A stretch of 64,000 nt of DNA from Nocardia colli (GTDB lineage: Bacteria; Actinomycetota; Actinomycetes; Mycobacteriales; Mycobacteriaceae): contig NZ_VXLC01000001.1 of NCBI RefSeq assembly GCF_008704205.1, forward strand, positions 310,001 through 374,000, in the 5' to 3' direction. Below the pieces are notes generated by a model. The model was given only the letters and a program-made list of their open reading frames with translations. It ran no database searches and was not told where the DNA came from. The translations under genes were made by a program, and so were the position numbers. Below, piece after piece: positions 26,875-35,054 of this stretch. How positions within the stretch are numbered: the first letter of the stretch is position 1; every line of letters starts with the position of its first letter.

Positions 26875-27605
26875 GAAACGACGGATTGGGTGGACCCGAG
26901 CACCGCCAGGACGGTCTCGCCGCCGATGGTGCGCTGTCCCGGTTCGACGAGTAGCTCGGTGCCCGCCGGGAAGTAGGTGTCCACCCGGGAGCCGAAGCGG
27001 ATCAGGCCGTAGGTGTCACCGATGCTCAGCACGTCGCCGACCTGGGCGTCGCACACGATGCGCCGGGCGAGCAGGCCCGCGATCTGCACCACGATCAGCT
27101 GATCGCCGGCCGGGGTGTCCAGCACCATGGTGTTGCGCTCGTTCACCGCGCTGGCCTCGGGCAGATCCGCGGACCGGAACTGGCCCGGCTGATGCTGGAC
27201 CGAGCGCACGATGCCGGAGACCGGCGTGCGCTGCACGTGCACGTCGAGTACGGACAGGAAGATGCTCACCCGGGGCAGCGGCTGGTCGCCGAGGCCCAAT
27301 TCCGCAGGGGGCGCGGCGGTGTCGACGAGGGCGACCTCGCCGTCGGCGGGCGCGACCACGGCGCCGGGCCGGTTCGGCGGCACCCGGTTCGGGTGCCGGA
27401 AGAAGGTCGCGCACGCGGCGGCGGCCAGCAGGCCCGTCCGGCGGACCCACTTGCGCTTGCCGCCGAGCACGGCGACCGCCAGGGGTGCGGCGACGAACGG
27501 AAGCCCGGCGGGGTGCAGCGGGGGGATCGCGTTGCGAACCAGGTCGGCGACGTGGCCGACTCCGGTGCGGTCAGGCGTTCCGGGCGGCGTGGGACGGCGG
27601 GCCAC
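26871..27605 (-). CDS. psd: Phosphatidylserine decarboxylase proenzyme
   Basis: A 244-residue decarboxylase converting phosphatidylserine to phosphatidylethanolamine. The C-terminal LGST motif ([13 protein letters not shown]) is the self-cleavage site, where serine becomes the pyruvoyl cofactor. [16 protein letters not shown] carries the conserved histidine motif. N-terminal hydrophobic segments suggest membrane association. GTG start at 27605; four-base overlap into pssA. Confidence 0.95.
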   Translation of the reverse strand: MARRPTPPGTPDRTGVGHVADLVRNAIPPLHPAGLPFVAAPLAVAVLGGKRKWVRRTGLLAAAACATFFRHPNRVPPNRPGAVVAPADGEVALVDTAAPPAELGLGDQPLPRVSIFLSVLDVHVQRTPVSGIVRSVQHQPGQFRSADLPEASAVNERNTMVLDTPAGDQLIVVQIAGLLARRIVCDAQVGDVLSIGDTYGLIRFGSRVDTYFPAGTELLVEPGQRTIGGETVLAVLGSTQSVVS

Positions 27606-27707
27606 AGGCTCCTCTTTCGTGCTAGATGCAGTCGGATCGCGCCGTCAACGAGCGGACCGGCGCAAGCGTTCACACCTTACGGGAAAGGAGCCTGTGGCAC
27701 GGTGTCG

Positions 27708-27980
27708 TCAGCTTCGGACTCGACGGCCCGTCACCAGACCGACCAGGAACAGCAGAATCACGGCACCGGCGATGCAGGTGAAGAAGCTGAACCAGAGGCC
27801 GCCGCCTTCGACGTCGACGCCGAACAGCTTCAGCAGGAAACCGCCGAGCAGGCCGCCGACGATGCCGACGACGATGTTGAGCAGGATGCCCTGCTGGGCG
27901 TCCGTCTTCATGATCTTGCTGGCAATCCACCCGGCAAGACCGCCGATGATGATCCATCCGATAATCCCGAGACCGAGCAT
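27708..27980 (-). CDS. GlsB/YeaQ/YmgE-family (transglycosylase-associated) membrane protein
   Basis: A 90-residue protein with three membrane helices (LGLGIIGWIIIGGLAGWIASKI, GILLNIVVGIVGGLLGGFLL, LWFSFFTCIAGAVILLFLVGLV). The GWIASKIMKTDAQQGILLNIVVGIVGG pattern is diagnostic of this stress-associated family. ATG 27980 has gaggac just upstream; the longer frame to 28106 is leader. Function unknown, often linked to stress response. Confidence 0.88.
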   Translation of the reverse strand: MLGLGIIGWIIIGGLAGWIASKIMKTDAQQGILLNIVVGIVGGLLGGFLLKLFGVDVEGGGLWFSFFTCIAGAVILLFLVGLVTGRRVRS

Positions 27981-28132
27981 GGTGTCCTCGCAATCCGCAC
28001 CTGCCGTCCGCAAAGCGGAAAGACAGCAGACACATAGTTGGGGCACGCTGGACCAAGCATTCAGCATGCTAACCGGCGTATACCCGGGGTTTGTGAGAAT
28101 ACGCACGGCGAAACGCCGGGCTTCGGGCTAAT

Positions 28133-28163
28133 ATGAGGGGGCCTCATGTCTACGGCTCCGTAG
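28133..28163. promoter_or_regulatory. Two adjacent inverted repeats in the fabH leader
   Basis: ATGAGG-GGG-CCTCAT (28133-28147) and CTACGG-CT-CCGTAG (28150-28163) stand two bases apart, just after an AT-rich taatat (28129-28134). They could be repressor sites or leader hairpins of fabH, about 80 bp before its start. Confidence 0.4.
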
Positions 28164-28242
28164 GTGGCGGCTGATGAGGGATCCATTTTCGAGGCTTCGG
28201 GGACAACCCGGCGGCGGTGCCGCAGGTACATAGGAGACGCAC

Positions 28243-29280
28243 ATGGCTGCTCGAATCGCCCAGACCACCGGGGCAGAGCACACGGCGATCCTCGGACTCG
28301 GCGTATACCGCCCGGTTCGAGTCGTCACCAACGACGAGGTGGCGGGTCCGATCAACTCGAGCGACGAGTGGATCCAGACGCGATCGGGGATCAAGACCCG
28401 GCGCTTCGCCGACGAGTCGGAGACCGTCCAGAGCATGAGCGTCGCGGCCGCCCAGGGCGCACTGGAATCGGCGGGGATCGCGGTCGACCAGGTCGATTGC
28501 GTGATCGTCGCGACGTCCACGCACCTGCTGCTCACCCCGGCCGCCGCCCCGCGGATCGCCACCGAACTCGGCATGAACGGCTCGGCCGCCTTCGACGTCT
28601 CCGCCGGTTGCGCGGGCTTCTGCCACGCGCTCGCGCTGGCCTCGGACCTGGTCCGCGGCGGCACCGCGGGGCACGTGCTGGTGATCGGCGTGGAGAAGCT
28701 GACCGACACGATCAACCCGACCGACCGCTCCACCGCCTTCCTGTTCGCCGACGGCGCGGGCGCGGTGATCGTCGGCCCGTCCGACGAGCCCGGCATCGGG
28801 CCCACGGTGTGGGGTTCGGACGGCACCCAGCACCACGCGATCCGGCAGGACAAGGACTGGGTCGAGTTCTTCCGCGAGATCGAGGAGAAGGGCACCGACG
28901 CGGTCCGCCCCTACCTGACGATGGAGGGCACCGCGGTATTCCGCTGGGCCGCACACTCGTTGGAGAAGGTGTGCCGCGACGCCATCGACCGGGCCGGCCT
29001 GTCCACCGAGGACCTGGACGCGATGATTCCGCACCAGGCCAACGGCCGGATCATCGAGATCATGGCCCGGGTGCTGAAGCTGCCGGAGCACTGCGCGCTG
29101 GCCAACGACATCGAGGAGACCGGCAACACCTCGGCCGCGTCGATCCCGCTGGCGATGGAATCGCTGCTGCGCAAGGGTGAGTCGAAGCCGGGCGATACCG
29201 CGCTGCTCATCGCGTTCGGCGCGGGACTGTCCTACGCGGCGCAGGTCGTGACGCTGCCGAAGTTCGCGCTCACCGTCTAA
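28243..29280 (+). CDS. fabH: Beta-ketoacyl-ACP synthase III (FabH)
   Basis: A 345-residue thiolase-fold enzyme that condenses acyl-CoA with malonyl-ACP to start fatty acid synthesis. The catalytic triad Cys123 (SAGCAGF), His264 (PHQANGR) and Asn295 (ETGNTSAAS) is complete. The ATG follows aggagacgcac. It stands alone rather than in a fab cluster, and its 3' end overlaps the convergent SIMPL gene. A dedicated role in a special lipid or secondary metabolite cannot be excluded. Confidence 0.93.
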   Translation: MAARIAQTTGAEHTAILGLGVYRPVRVVTNDEVAGPINSSDEWIQTRSGIKTRRFADESETVQSMSVAAAQGALESAGIAVDQVDCVIVATSTHLLLTPAAAPRIATELGMNGSAAFDVSAGCAGFCHALALASDLVRGGTAGHVLVIGVEKLTDTINPTDRSTAFLFADGAGAVIVGPSDEPGIGPTVWGSDGTQHHAIRQDKDWVEFFREIEEKGTDAVRPYLTMEGTAVFRWAAHSLEKVCRDAIDRAGLSTEDLDAMIPHQANGRIIEIMARVLKLPEHCALANDIEETGNTSAASIPLAMESLLRKGESKPGDTALLIAFGAGLSYAAQVVTLPKFALTV

Positions 29281-29990
29281 CCCAGGCCCCAGGTGACCTT
29301 CACGGTGAAGGTCACCGTCTGGGTGCCCGGTTCCAGCGGAACCGACGACTGCGCGGCCGCGTCCCGCCCGGACAGCTTGGCGCTGTCGTCGTCGCGGCTG
29401 TTCGCCTCGGTGATGGTGATGACCTTCGTCAGCTTCACCCCGGCGAGCACCGCGTACTGCTCCGCCCTGGCCTTGGCGTCGGCGAACGCGCGCGCCCGGG
29501 CGTCGGCGAGCAGCTGTGAGTTGTCGTCGATCGCGAAAGACACCGAGCGCAGCCGGGTTTCGTTGCCGCCGGCCTTGATCGCGCTGTCCAGCACGCCGGA
29601 GGCCTTGCTCAGATCCCGCACGACGACCCGGACCGAGTTGTCGGCGCGGTAGCCGACGACGGTGTTGCCGCCATCCGGACCGCCCGCGTATTGCGGCTGG
29701 ATCGAGACGTCGGTGGTCCGCACGTCCTCCCGGGTGGCGCCCGCGCCGACGATCGCGTCGGTCATCGCCTTGGCCCGGTCGTTGGCCCGGCTGATCGCGG
29801 CCGAGACGTTGTCCGCGGTCACCTCGACGCCGATATCGGCGTTCAGGATGTCCGGGGCGCCGCGCACCTGACCGCTGCCGACCACGGTGACTTCGCGCTC
29901 GGGTCCCGCATCCGACGAGCCGCAGCCCGTCGCCAGTGCGGCGGTCGCCGCGAGTGCGGCAGCCGCCGCCGACCAGCGCGTCATTCGCAT
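29277..29990 (-). CDS. SIMPL-domain lipoprotein
   Basis: About 237 residues. Signal peptide with lipobox ATGC (AALATGCGSSDAGP) indicates lipidation. The mature part matches the SIMPL/BP26-like domain (EVTVVGSGQVRGAPDILNADIGVEV at the start, DARARAFADAKARAEQYAVLAGVKLTKVITITE near the end). ATG 29990 (MRMTRW) is chosen since the extra 15 residues upstream are not signal-like. Surface-exposed; function unknown, homologues form oligomeric channels or affect immune signalling. Confidence 0.88.
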   Translation of the reverse strand: MRMTRWSAAAAALAATAALATGCGSSDAGPEREVTVVGSGQVRGAPDILNADIGVEVTADNVSAAISRANDRAKAMTDAIVGAGATREDVRTTDVSIQPQYAGGPDGGNTVVGYRADNSVRVVVRDLSKASGVLDSAIKAGGNETRLRSVSFAIDDNSQLLADARARAFADAKARAEQYAVLAGVKLTKVITITEANSRDDDSAKLSGRDAAAQSSVPLEPGTQTVTFTVKVTWGLG

Positions 29991-30041
29991 ACTCGGCAAC
30001 TTACGCACCGAATGCGAACCGCCGAGCGCGAACACGCCGAA

Positions 30042-30497
30042 CTAGTTGTGTGCCTCGACCACGGTCTTGATCTTGCCGAGCGTCTCGTGCATGCCGCGGA
30101 TCAGCGCCTCCTCGAACGGCGCCTCACCGCCGAGCGCGGCATCGATGGACTTGCGGGAGAACCAGCTGGTGCCGTTGGGCACATCGCGGCGCTCGACCAG
30201 CCGGGTGCCGGTCTCGGTCGCCTCCAGCGTGTAGCTCCAGATCGACCGGTTCTCGTTGATCTTGAACGCGAACGCCTGGTTCGGCTCGAACCGTACGATC
30301 CGCGCGGTGGTGGGCCAGTACTTCTTGCCGTCGGTATTCAGGTTGAGCACCCAGGTGCCCGTCTTCGGGGCGCCGAGCGGAACCATCCGCACGCACTGCG
30401 GGCTGAACTCGGGCATGCGCTTGAGATTCGAGACCACCGCCCACACTTTGTCCGGCGGCGCGGCGATATCAATGGTGGCTTCGAGATTCTTCGGCAA
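30042..30497 (-). CDS. SRPBCC (polyketide-cyclase-like) family protein
   Basis: A 151-residue START/Bet v1-fold protein (LEATIDIAAPPDKVWAVVSNLKRMPEFSP, then TYTLEATETGTRLVERRDV-like strand and a long C-terminal helix ALIRGMHETLGKIKTVVEAHN). The family binds hydrophobic ligands or acts as cyclase/aromatase. No ligand can be inferred. It lies 51 bp upstream of the SIMPL gene on the same strand. Confidence 0.85.
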   Translation of the reverse strand: MPKNLEATIDIAAPPDKVWAVVSNLKRMPEFSPQCVRMVPLGAPKTGTWVLNLNTDGKKYWPTTARIVRFEPNQAFAFKINENRSIWSYTLEATETGTRLVERRDVPNGTSWFSRKSIDAALGGEAPFEEALIRGMHETLGKIKTVVEAHN

Positions 30498-30699
30498 CGC
30501 TGCCTCCGGTATTCATGCGAGCGGCAGTCCGTTGTCCGGTCGCTCACGTTTGATAGTCAGGGCACATTTTAATCGGGAAGACAGTTGGGTCACATTCCGC
30601 ATGTTGTCCATCAATCTTCGTAATGGCCAGCGCACAATGCCGGATAGAAGAAGCAAAGACACTGCCTCCAGCTTTCCCGCCAACGTGAGGTGATCGGCC

Positions 30700-30864
30700 G
30701 TGAACCTGCGCTCTTTCTTACACAGACGCCAGGCGGACCATGTTCCGCTGCTGCCCGCCGACGACTCCGACGGCAGCCCGCCCGGGCGCGGCCCGTCCCC
30801 GGAAAAACTCGAGCGGCTGCTCACCACCGACGAGCTCGACCTGATCCGGCACCACATGCTGTGA
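30700..30864 (+). CDS. Small hypothetical protein before the TrxR-like regulator
   Basis: A 54-codon frame begins at GTG 30700, nine bases after gagg. The product starts MNLRSFLHRRQADHVPLLP, has a Pro/Gly-rich middle and ends LERLLTTDELDLIRHHML. Third codon positions are almost all G or C, as in real genes here. No family recognised. It precedes the receiver-TrxR gene by 67 bp and could be co-transcribed. Confidence 0.45.
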   Translation: MNLRSFLHRRQADHVPLLPADDSDGSPPGRGPSPEKLERLLTTDELDLIRHHML

Positions 30865-30931
30865 CGCGGTCGTGTCCGCCACGAGTGAAACACCGACGAC
30901 ACGGTTTGCACCGACGATTCATACTCGTTAG

Positions 30932-32599
30932 GTGACTTCACCCGCTGCCACGAAACCGGCCATCCTGAGTGTCGACGACGACCCCGGGGTTTCCCGGGCG
31001 GTCGTGCGCGACCTGCGGCGCCGCTATGGCGCCGAATACCGGATTCTGCGCGCGGAATCGGGCGCCCAGGCGCTCGAGGCGCTGCGTGAGATGAAATTGC
31101 GCGGCCAGCCGGTCGCGGTCTTGATCGCCGACTACCGGATGCCGGGCATGGACGGCATCGAATTCCTCGAGCAGGCGATGGACCTGCACCCGTTCGCGCG
31201 CCGCGTGCTGCTGACCGCCTACGCCGACACCAGCGCCGCGATCAACGCGATCAACGTGGTCGACCTGGACCACTACCTGCTCAAGCCGTGGGACCCGCCG
31301 GAGGAGAAGCTGTACCCGGTGCTGGACGGCCTGCTCGACGCCTGGCGCAGCAGCGAGCACCGCCCGGTCACCGAGACCAAGGTGGTCGGCAACCGCTGGT
31401 CGCCGCGGTCCTCGGAGGTGCGCGAGTTCCTCGCCCGCAACCAGCTGCCCTACCGCTGGTACCTGGCCGACGAGCCGGAGGGCGCGCGGCTGCTCGAAGC
31501 GGCCGGCGCCGATCCCGAGCGATGTCCGGTGATCATCACCGCGGCCGGCGACACCCTGGTGCAGCCGTCGGACAACGAGCTCGCGCAGAACGTCGGGCTC
31601 ACCGTCAACGCGACGGGCGACTTCTACGACCTGATCGTGGTCGGCGGCGGGCCGGCCGGGCTCGGCGCCGCAGTGTACGGCGCCTCGGAGGGCCTGCGCA
31701 CCGTGCTGGTCGAGCGCACCGCGACGGGCGGGCAGGCCGGGCAGAGCTCGCGCATCGAGAACTACCTCGGCTTTCCGGACGGCGTGTCCGGCGGCCAGCT
31801 GGCCGATCGCGCGCGGCGGCAGGCGGCGAAGTTCGGCGCCGAGGTGATCACCACCCGCGAGGTCACCGCGCTGGAGGTGAACGGCTCCGCGCGCACGGTG
31901 CGCTTCGCCGACGGCGGCAAGCTCTGCGCGCACACGGTGATCATCGCGACCGGCGTCGACTACCGCAGGCATCCCGCCCGTGGCGTCGACGACTTCACCG
32001 GGCGCGGTGTGTATTACGGCTCGGCGATGACCGAAGCCTCCGAATGCGCCGACCGCGACGTCTACATCGTCGGCGGCGCGAATTCCGCGGGCCAGGCGGC
32101 GGTGTTCTTGTCCCGCAACGCGAAGACGGTCCATCTGGTCGTGCGCTCCGGCTCGCTGGACAACTCGATGTCGCACTACCTGGTCCAGCAGATCGCCCAG
32201 CTGCCGAATATCAAGGTGCACACCAATACCGAGGTGATCGCCGCCGACGGCGACGAGCACCTGCAGCAGATCGTGTTGCGCAACAACGAGACCGGCAACG
32301 AGGAAAAGGCAGAGGCCGAGCGCCTGTTCCTGTTCATCGGCGCCGCACCGCAAACCGACTGGCTCGACGGCCTGGTCAAGCGCGACGAGGCCGGTTACGT
32401 GCTGGCCGGGCCCGACCTGATGGTCGACGGCGCGCGCCCCGCGGGCTGGGAATTGCCCCGGCCGCCACATCATTTGGAAACAAACGTGCCCGGCGTTTTC
32501 GTGGCGGGCGATGTGCACGCCGATTCGGCCAAGCGCGTCGCGTCGGCGGTCGGTGAGGGTGCGATGGCGGTCATGCTCGTACACCGGTACCTAGCCTAA
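30932..32599 (+). CDS. Response-regulator receiver fused to a thioredoxin-reductase-like flavoprotein
   Basis: A 555-residue fusion. Residues ~8-130 are a CheY-like receiver with phospho-acceptor Asp67 in LIADYRMPGMDG and the KPWDPP lysine. About 140-215 resembles a glutaredoxin-like segment (FLARNQLPYRWY). From ~235 comes a TrxR-type two-domain flavoprotein with FAD motif VVGGGPAGLGAA and NADPH motif VGGANSAGQAA (~380). The redox CxxC of genuine thioredoxin reductase is missing: that stretch reads GVYYGSAMTEASEC. A regulated NADPH-dependent flavoenzyme is likely. A histidine kinase and a UBP zinc-finger gene follow. Confidence 0.9.
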   Translation: MTSPAATKPAILSVDDDPGVSRAVVRDLRRRYGAEYRILRAESGAQALEALREMKLRGQPVAVLIADYRMPGMDGIEFLEQAMDLHPFARRVLLTAYADTSAAINAINVVDLDHYLLKPWDPPEEKLYPVLDGLLDAWRSSEHRPVTETKVVGNRWSPRSSEVREFLARNQLPYRWYLADEPEGARLLEAAGADPERCPVIITAAGDTLVQPSDNELAQNVGLTVNATGDFYDLIVVGGGPAGLGAAVYGASEGLRTVLVERTATGGQAGQSSRIENYLGFPDGVSGGQLADRARRQAAKFGAEVITTREVTALEVNGSARTVRFADGGKLCAHTVIIATGVDYRRHPARGVDDFTGRGVYYGSAMTEASECADRDVYIVGGANSAGQAAVFLSRNAKTVHLVVRSGSLDNSMSHYLVQQIAQLPNIKVHTNTEVIAADGDEHLQQIVLRNNETGNEEKAEAERLFLFIGAAPQTDWLDGLVKRDEAGYVLAGPDLMVDGARPAGWELPRPPHHLETNVPGVFVAGDVHADSAKRVASAVGEGAMAVMLVHRYLA

Positions 32600-32614
32600 A
32601 CAGGAGGCGGGCAA

Positions 32615-34126
32615 ATGAATTCAACGGAAAACGCGGACCGCAGCAGCCGAATGGTCTGTGACCCAGCGGAATTGCGCACCCTGTTCCTGTTCGAGAAGCT
32701 CGATGACGAACAATTGGACTGGCTGTGCCGGGACGGGCGGATCGAAACCATCGAGCCGGGCCTGGTTTTCCGCGAGGGCGAACCGGCCACCTGCTTCTAC
32801 GTGCTGATCGAGGGCGAGGTCGTGCTGACCAAGCTGTCCGGCGGCACCGAGATCGAACTGGTCCGCACCTCGCACCACGGCGCCTACTCCGGCGCGTGGA
32901 TGGCCTACATCGGCGACAAGGTCGACCAGACCTACAACGGGTCGCTGAAGGTGACGGTGCCGTCGCGGTTCTTCGTGCTCGACGCCGCGATCTTCGCCCA
33001 GATGGTGCAGGAATGGTTCCCGATGGCGGTGCACCTGCTGGAGGGCGTGTTCTTCGGCAACCGCAACGCCAACGCGCGGGTCGGCCAGCGCGAGCGGCTG
33101 CTCGCCCTCGGCTCGCTGTCGGCGGGCCTGACCCACGAGCTGAACAACCCGGCCGCCGCCGCGGTGCGGGCCACCTCCGGCCTGCGCGAACGGGTCGCGG
33201 GCATGCGGCACAAGCTGGCCATGATGGCCGACGGCAAGTTCGACACCGCGTCGCTCGGCGCACTGGTGCGCCTGCAAGAAGAGGCCGCGGCGCAGGTGGC
33301 CAAAGCGCCCGAATTGAGCCCGATGGAGGCCGCCGATCGCGAGGACGTGCTCGGCGAGTGGCTCGAGGACCACGACATCATCGACGGCTGGAGTCTCGCA
33401 CCGAACTTCGTCCAGGCAGGATTCGACGTCGACTGGCTGGAGCGGGTGTCCGCCACGCTCGAGGGCGCCACGGAAAAGGTTTTCGAGGGCGCGATCCGCT
33501 GGCTGAACTACACCATCGAGACCGAGCTGATGATGAACGAGATCGCCGACTCGACCACGCGCATCTCCTCACTGGTCAATGCGGCCAAACAGTATTCGCA
33601 GATGGACCGCGCACCGTTCCAGGTGGTGGACATCCACGATCTGCTGGACAGCACGCTGGTGATGCTCAGCCGCAAGATCGGCGACGGCGTCGAGGTGGTC
33701 AAGGAGTACGACCGCTCGCTGCCCCAGGTGCCTTGTTACGCAGCGGAATTGAACCAGGTGTGGACCAACCTGATCGACAACGCGGTCTACGCGATGGGCG
33801 GGCAGGGCACGCTGAGCGTGCGCACCAGGCACGAAAATGACTGTGCCGTCATCGAAATCGGCGACACCGGCCCCGGCATCCCGGAGGACGTGCGCAGCCG
33901 CATCTTCGAGCCGTTCTTCACCACCAAGCCGATGGGCGAGGGCACCGGGCTGGGCCTGGACATCTCGTTCCGGATCGTGGTGAACAAACACGACGGCGAC
34001 ATCCAGGTCGATTCCGAGCCGGGCAACACGCGATTCACCGTGTGGCTGCCGCTGAACCGCGTGCCCGACGATCCGGCGGAGCAGAATCAGGGCGAACCGG
34101 AAACCACTTCAGGAGGTCAACGATGA
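32615..34126 (+). CDS. Soluble histidine kinase with cyclic-nucleotide-binding domain
   Basis: A 503-residue kinase with no membrane segment. An N-terminal cNMP-binding domain ([36 protein letters not shown], ~15-145) is followed by a dimerisation/phosphotransfer helix with His174 in [12 protein letters not shown]. The HATPase domain has N-box [11 protein letters not shown]1 DTGPGIP and G2 [15 protein letters not shown] precedes the ATG. It lies 15 bp after the receiver-TrxR gene, so that receiver is its obvious partner. Signal: a cyclic nucleotide or other small ligand. Confidence 0.92.
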   Translation: MNSTENADRSSRMVCDPAELRTLFLFEKLDDEQLDWLCRDGRIETIEPGLVFREGEPATCFYVLIEGEVVLTKLSGGTEIELVRTSHHGAYSGAWMAYIGDKVDQTYNGSLKVTVPSRFFVLDAAIFAQMVQEWFPMAVHLLEGVFFGNRNANARVGQRERLLALGSLSAGLTHELNNPAAAAVRATSGLRERVAGMRHKLAMMADGKFDTASLGALVRLQEEAAAQVAKAPELSPMEAADREDVLGEWLEDHDIIDGWSLAPNFVQAGFDVDWLERVSATLEGATEKVFEGAIRWLNYTIETELMMNEIADSTTRISSLVNAAKQYSQMDRAPFQVVDIHDLLDSTLVMLSRKIGDGVEVVKEYDRSLPQVPCYAAELNQVWTNLIDNAVYAMGGQGTLSVRTRHENDCAVIEIGDTGPGIPEDVRSRIFEPFFTTKPMGEGTGLGLDISFRIVVNKHDGDIQVDSEPGNTRFTVWLPLNRVPDDPAEQNQGEPETTSGGQR

Positions 34127-34476
34127 CGCAGGAGCTCGAGGGCATCGACACCGCGGTGCCGCCCAGCGGTACCGGCTGTGTGGAATGCGAAGCGGCGCAA
34201 GGCTGGTGGGTGCATCTGCGGCGGTGCGCGCAGTGCGGGCACATCGGCTGTTGCGACACCTCGCCGGCCCAGCACGCCAGCCTGCACGCGAAAGACACCG
34301 GCCACCCGTTCATTCAGAGCTTCGAACCGGGCGAGGACTGGTACTACAACTTCCAGACCGAGGAAATGTACGGCGACGGACCGGAACTCACCCCGCCGAA
34401 CAGCCACCCGGCCGACCAGAGCGCACCGGGTCCGCGCAACCGGGTGCCCGCGGACTGGCAGGCACACATCCACTGA
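34123..34476 (+). CDS. UBP-type zinc-finger protein
   Basis: A 117-residue protein with a prokaryotic ZnF-UBP domain: [28 protein letters not shown], then histidines in [15 protein letters not shown] give the Cys/His zinc ligands. Eukaryotic relatives bind the C-terminal Gly-Gly of free ubiquitin. The ATG overlaps the kinase stop as ATGA and has AGGAGG upstream, so it is coupled to the kinase gene. A binding or scaffold role in the same pathway is inferred; the target is unknown. Confidence 0.92.
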   Translation: MTQELEGIDTAVPPSGTGCVECEAAQGWWVHLRRCAQCGHIGCCDTSPAQHASLHAKDTGHPFIQSFEPGEDWYYNFQTEEMYGDGPELTPPNSHPADQSAPGPRNRVPADWQAHIH

Positions 34477-34560
34477 AACCCCGCGCACCCGGTACGCTGC
34501 ACCGGACGTGCCGGGTATGCCGGTGCTGATCGACGACATATCCACCGGGGAAAGCACGGT

Positions 34561-35004
34561 ATGAAGCGAACTTCCGCCATCGTCCTGGTCACCGGGGCGG
34601 TGGCTTTGCTGCTGGCAGGCTGCGGCCAGTCCTCGAACGATTCCGCCGACGCGAACGGGCTGCGCAAGGGCGATACGACCACCAGCGCGACCGCGCCGGC
34701 CGCGAAGCCGTCGGCCCCGCCCGCCGCGCCGAGTCCCGGCGCACCGGCCGCGTCGCCGACCGCCGAGCAGCCGGGCACGCCCGCGTCCGGCGATCCGACG
34801 AAGACCACCTGCGGCGAGTTCAAGAAGCTGGACACCGACGCGGAGAAGGCGGTGATCGAGCAGATCCTCGCGGCCAACCCGGACAGCACGTTCACCGGCA
34901 GCCCGAATGTCGCGCTCGGCACCGCCAAGCTGGTCTGCCTGTCCGGCAGCGTGGCCGAAACCCCGGTCGCGGTCGCCGCCGGGATCGTCCCGAAGAACAA
35001 GTAG
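34561..35004 (+). CDS. Lipoprotein with HdeA-like C-terminal segment
   Basis: A 147-residue lipoprotein: signal peptide with lipobox LAGC, a long Pro/Ala/Ser linker typical of wall-spanning tethers, then a small domain CGEFKKLDTDAEKAVIEQIL...AKLVC with two cysteines that may pair. The helix pattern recalls the HdeA/HdeB acid-chaperone type, but this is only a resemblance. It sits between the kinase operon and the Cdc48-like gene. Confidence 0.75.
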   Translation: MKRTSAIVLVTGAVALLLAGCGQSSNDSADANGLRKGDTTTSATAPAAKPSAPPAAPSPGAPAASPTAEQPGTPASGDPTKTTCGEFKKLDTDAEKAVIEQILAANPDSTFTGSPNVALGTAKLVCLSGSVAETPVAVAAGIVPKNK

Positions 35005-35054
35005 TCCCGCCCATCCCCGGCCCCGAGCACGCTCCGGCGCGGCAGAATGGCACG

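Noticed and set aside
30938..32584. 548-codon antisense frame opposite the receiver-TrxR gene
   Set aside because: A typical high-GC shadow; the forward frame has full receiver, FAD and NADPH motifs.
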